DNA of 8,666 bases from Bacteroidales bacterium (GTDB lineage Bacteria > Bacteroidota > Bacteroidia > Bacteroidales > UBA932): the NCBI GenBank assembly GCA_004552615.1, contig SFNZ01000079.1:1-8666 (forward strand), in the 5' to 3' direction. Below the pieces are notes generated by a model, which saw only the letters and a program-made list of their open reading frames with translations, was not told where the DNA came from and did not search any database. Of this stretch, positions 6,926 through 8,666 are shown one piece after another. A program made the position numbers and the translations under genes. The stretch's first letter is position 1. Every line of letters begins with the position of its first letter.

Positions 6926-7353
6926 TTACGAGTCTCCTGTGCAATAATTTCCTCATAGTCCGGTATCTTGTCCGCCGCCCGGAACACGCCGTCTCCGCCT
7001 TTCGTGAAGAAAAATGTCTTCAATCCGTTCGTGACGGCGATATGACGCACATTCAGGACTGCATTGTACCTGAGAGCCTGCTCCATGACCTGCCCGTCGA
7101 GCTCCACGTCGGGGCGTTTGCACTCCACTATCATGGCCGGTGCGGGCTTCCTGTCATATACCACGATGTCAGCCCTGAAATCCTTCTGTACAGGTCCGTC
7201 TCCGAACTTGAATCCCACTTCGCTCATCATCATGTGCATCGGCACGTGCATGTCTGAATGCATGACGCCGATGAACCATTGCCTGACTCTCTCTTCCGGA
7301 GTCAGGGGCACGTCTTTCCTTCGCAGCGGGTCCCAAATCGTCTTTCCGGACAT
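6922..7353 (-). CDS. Standalone HsdR_N-like PD-(D/E)XK nuclease-fold protein
   Basis: A 143-residue protein resembling the isolated N-terminal nuclease domain of type I restriction R subunits (HSDR_N_2 family). The PD-(D/E)XK signature is visible: D62 (RADIVVYD) then E77-C78-K79 (MIVECKRP), followed by the helix QVMEQALRYN typical of the family. The early acidic motif TPEERVRQWF (18-27) also fits. No helicase, specificity or methylase gene is nearby, so it is not part of a normal restriction system. It is the first gene of the minus-strand operon, with a Bacteroidota -7 box upstream, and its TGA overlaps the cca ATG. Residues 31-43 are strikingly rich in Met and His (6 Met, 3 His). Small standalone proteins like this are, as I recall, common in Bacteroidota and uncharacterised; whether it cuts nucleic acid is unknown. 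Confidence 0.8.
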   Translation of the reverse strand: MSGKTIWDPLRRKDVPLTPEERVRQWFIGVMHSDMHVPMHMMMSEVGFKFGDGPVQKDFRADIVVYDRKPAPAMIVECKRPDVELDGQVMEQALRYNAVLNVRHIAVTNGLKTFFFTKGGDGVFRAADKIPDYEEIIAQETRK

Positions 7354-7387
7354 AAATACCGACTTTTACATTTTCAGTTCATAAATG

Positions 7388-7395
7388 CAAATATA
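7388..7395 (-). promoter_or_regulatory. Bacteroidota -7 box for the minus-strand operon
   Basis: Minus-strand TATATTTG fits the TAnnTTTG consensus of the Bacteroidota primary sigma factor. It lies 34 bases before the ATG at 7353, leaving a short leader. I see no convincing -33 TTTG at the expected distance upstream. It would drive the four-gene operon from the nuclease-like gene to hpf. Confidence 0.55.
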
Positions 7396-7419
7396 GCTAA
7401 ATTTTTCTGTGGATTTTAG

Positions 7420-7427
7420 TAACTTTG
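7420..7427 (+). promoter_or_regulatory. Bacteroidota -7 box for the glycosyltransferase operon
   Basis: TAACTTTG fits TAnnTTTG. The -33 region upstream is only T-rich (ATTTTTCTG at 7401-7409). The expected transcription start, a few bases downstream, falls after the first in-frame ATG at 7429, which argues that this ATG is not used. It is back to back with the minus-strand -7 box, 24 bases apart. Confidence 0.55.
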
Positions 7428-7476
7428 CATGACAATGCCGCCCATACATGCCGGCATCGCGCTAAATCAGTCATAT

Positions 7477-8208
7477 ATGAACAAGACAGGACAATACAGA
7501 TTCACCATTGTGGTTCCGGTATATAATGAGGAGGACAATATCGCCAATCTCGAGAAAACCCTTGCGGATTATTTTCCGCATTGTCTCTGCAGCGCATGCG
7601 TTCTCTTCGTAAACGACGGATCTTCGGATTCCAGCCTTGCAAGGATACAGGACGTGTGCTCACGCCACGAGGACTTCTTCTATATCAGTTTCGTGAAGAA
7701 TGCCGGACTCAGCGCAGCCGTCAAGGCCGGTTTCGACTATGTCTGCTCTGAATATGTGGGCTATATGGACGCTGACCTGCAGACGACTCCGGAGGATTTC
7801 AATCTGCTCCTTCCGGGAATGAAGGAACATGCCATGATGACAGGAATACGCGCAAACCGAAAGGACTCATTCTTCAAACGCATGCAGTCCAGGATTGCCA
7901 ACGGCTTCAGGAAAATGATGACGCATGACGGTGCTGTCGATACCGGATGTCCGCTCAAAGTGCTGCGTACTGAAGTCGCTCGCAGGATTCCGATGTTCAA
8001 GGGAATGCACAGATTCTTCGCTGCATTGGTACTGCTGCAGGACGGTTGCACATACGGCCAGGTCCCGGTAAGACATTTCCCGAGGACGGCAGGCGTGTCA
8101 AAATACCATCTCTGGAACCGTCTGTGGGGGCCATTCGCCGACTGCTTCGCCTACAGGTGGATGAAGCCGAGATACATCAATTACAAGGTAGGGGAGAATA
8201 ATCTGTAA
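7477..8208 (+). CDS. Family 2 glycosyltransferase, DPM1/polyprenyl-phosphate type
   Basis: A 243-residue GT-A fold glycosyltransferase. Motifs from Met7477: FTIVVPVYNEEDNI (9-22), nucleotide-sugar binding D47 (VNDGSSD), metal-binding D98-A99-D100 (YMDADLQTTPEDF), the stretch RANRKDSFFKRMQSR (125-139), and HFPRTAGVSKY (200-210), matching the HxPRxxGxSKY signature of dolichyl/undecaprenyl-phosphate sugar transferases. There is no C-terminal hydrophobic pair, unlike ArnC or GtrB, so it resembles short DPM1 and probably sits on the inner face of the membrane. The start at 7477 is preferred over ATGs at 7429 and 7435 because those lie at or before the expected transcription start and their extra residues fit no GT2 N-terminus. 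A LAB_N-type membrane protein follows 11 bases later. Inferred role: charging a polyprenyl phosphate with a sugar for envelope glycolipid modification; the sugar is unknown. Confidence 0.88.
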   Translation: MNKTGQYRFTIVVPVYNEEDNIANLEKTLADYFPHCLCSACVLFVNDGSSDSSLARIQDVCSRHEDFFYISFVKNAGLSAAVKAGFDYVCSEYVGYMDADLQTTPEDFNLLLPGMKEHAMMTGIRANRKDSFFKRMQSRIANGFRKMMTHDGAVDTGCPLKVLRTEVARRIPMFKGMHRFFAALVLLQDGCTYGQVPVRHFPRTAGVSKYHLWNRLWGPFADCFAYRWMKPRYINYKVGENNL

Positions 8209-8219
8209 GCGTCCGGAAC

Positions 8220-8666
8220 ATGTTGCACAGCATACCTTCATGGATAGTATTTGCTCTTGGCTTTCTCGCCCAGATATTTTTTTCGCTGCGTACGTTGCTG
8301 CAGTGGATGAAATCCGAGAAGGCACGCCGCATCGAGTCTCCTGCAGGTTACTGGATTCTGAGCGTGGCTGGCGCATATCTGATGTTCGTTTACGGAGTCA
8401 TGAGGGATGACTTCTCGATTATCCTCGGGCAGTTCATCTCCTATTATGTATATCTTTGGAATCTCGGGGCCAAGGGAATCTGGAAGCGTATCGTCTCCGT
8501 CGTCAAGGTCCTGCTCATAGCTACACCGGTAGTGGCAGTTCTCCTGCTTCTTCGTGACGCGGGCGAGTTTGCAAGGAATTTCTTCCACAATGACGGAATA
8601 CCGTTCTGGCTTGTGGTCTTCGGTTCTGCCGGCCAGATAATATTCACTCTCAGATTCGTATATCAG
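8220..8666 (+). CDS. LAB_N-type membrane protein with tandem repeats, 3' end outside window
   Basis: An open frame of 149 codons runs off the window from the ATG at 8220, 11 bases after the glycosyltransferase stop. The protein is very hydrophobic, with membrane segments near 8-24, 44-61, 66-82, 92-111 and 128-148. Residues 14-80 match the lipid-A-disaccharide synthase N-terminal (LAB_N) family: GFLAQIFFSLRTLLQW, then GYWILSVAGAYLMFVYGVMR and FSIILGQFISYYVYLWNL. A second copy begins near 129, where QIIFTLRFVYQ repeats QIFFSLRTLLQ exactly 121 residues later, so a two-repeat protein is likely. It lacks the LpxB glycosyltransferase domain so far. Paired with a polyprenyl-phosphate sugar transferase, it probably takes part in transport or modification of a lipid-linked sugar or lipid A; this role is inferred from context. 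Confidence 0.82.
   Translation, partial: MLHSIPSWIVFALGFLAQIFFSLRTLLQWMKSEKARRIESPAGYWILSVAGAYLMFVYGVMRDDFSIILGQFISYYVYLWNLGAKGIWKRIVSVVKVLLIATPVVAVLLLLRDAGEFARNFFHNDGIPFWLVVFGSAGQIIFTLRFVYQ

Noticed and set aside
5501..6958. 485-codon plus-strand open frame opposite cca
   Set aside because: It lies antisense to a clearly recognisable cca gene, its translation (many His, Arg and Leu; no domain) looks like a shadow, and no promoter or ribosome site supports it.
6922..7353. Complete type I restriction-modification locus
   Set aside because: Only the small nuclease-fold domain is present; no helicase part of HsdR and no HsdM or HsdS gene occurs in the window.
7429..7476. Longer glycosyltransferase start at 7429
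   Set aside because: It sits immediately after the -7 box, before the expected transcript start, and adds residues not seen in GT2 proteins.

Overview
The window looks like chromosomal DNA from a member of the Bacteroidota, most likely the order Bacteroidales, with moderately GC-rich coding sequence. The evidence is the Bacteroidota-type promoter motif TAnnTTTG on both strands of the one divergent intergenic region (7388-7395 minus, 7420-7427 plus), mostly weak or absent Shine-Dalgarno sequences, and gene families with a Bacteroidota look: an HD-domain CCA-adding enzyme, a standalone HsdR_N-like protein, and a glycosyltransferase followed by a tandem LAB_N membrane protein. No rRNA or tRNA gene, CRISPR array, transposase or phage gene was seen.

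Layout: (1) 1-3881, plus strand: most of glutamate synthase large subunit (gltB), its 5' end cut off by the window edge. (2) 3882-4077: convergent intergenic region with a long, nearly perfect palindromic element (3887-4010) and then a bidirectional intrinsic terminator (4024-4057). (3) 7353 down to 4078, minus strand: a compact four-gene operon in the order PD-(D/E)XK/HsdR_N-like protein, CCA-adding tRNA nucleotidyltransferase, XerC/D-type tyrosine recombinase, short ribosome hibernation factor HPF. Junctions are a 4-base overlap, a 15-base gap and an 11-base overlap, so the genes are probably co-transcribed and partly translationally coupled. (4) 7354-7476: divergent promoter region. (5) 7477 to the window end, plus strand: a DPM1-like family 2 glycosyltransferase and an open-ended LAB_N-type membrane protein, probably the start of an envelope glycolipid or lipid A modification operon.

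Most of the window is core metabolism and housekeeping: ammonia assimilation, tRNA 3'-end maturation, site-specific recombination, ribosome hibernation and envelope glycosylation. The least explained part is the palindromic element directly behind the gltB stop codon, which looks like a mobile or dispersed intergenic repeat. The small nuclease-like protein coupled to the CCA-adding enzyme has no clear function. I see no convincing complete novel defence or mobile system here.
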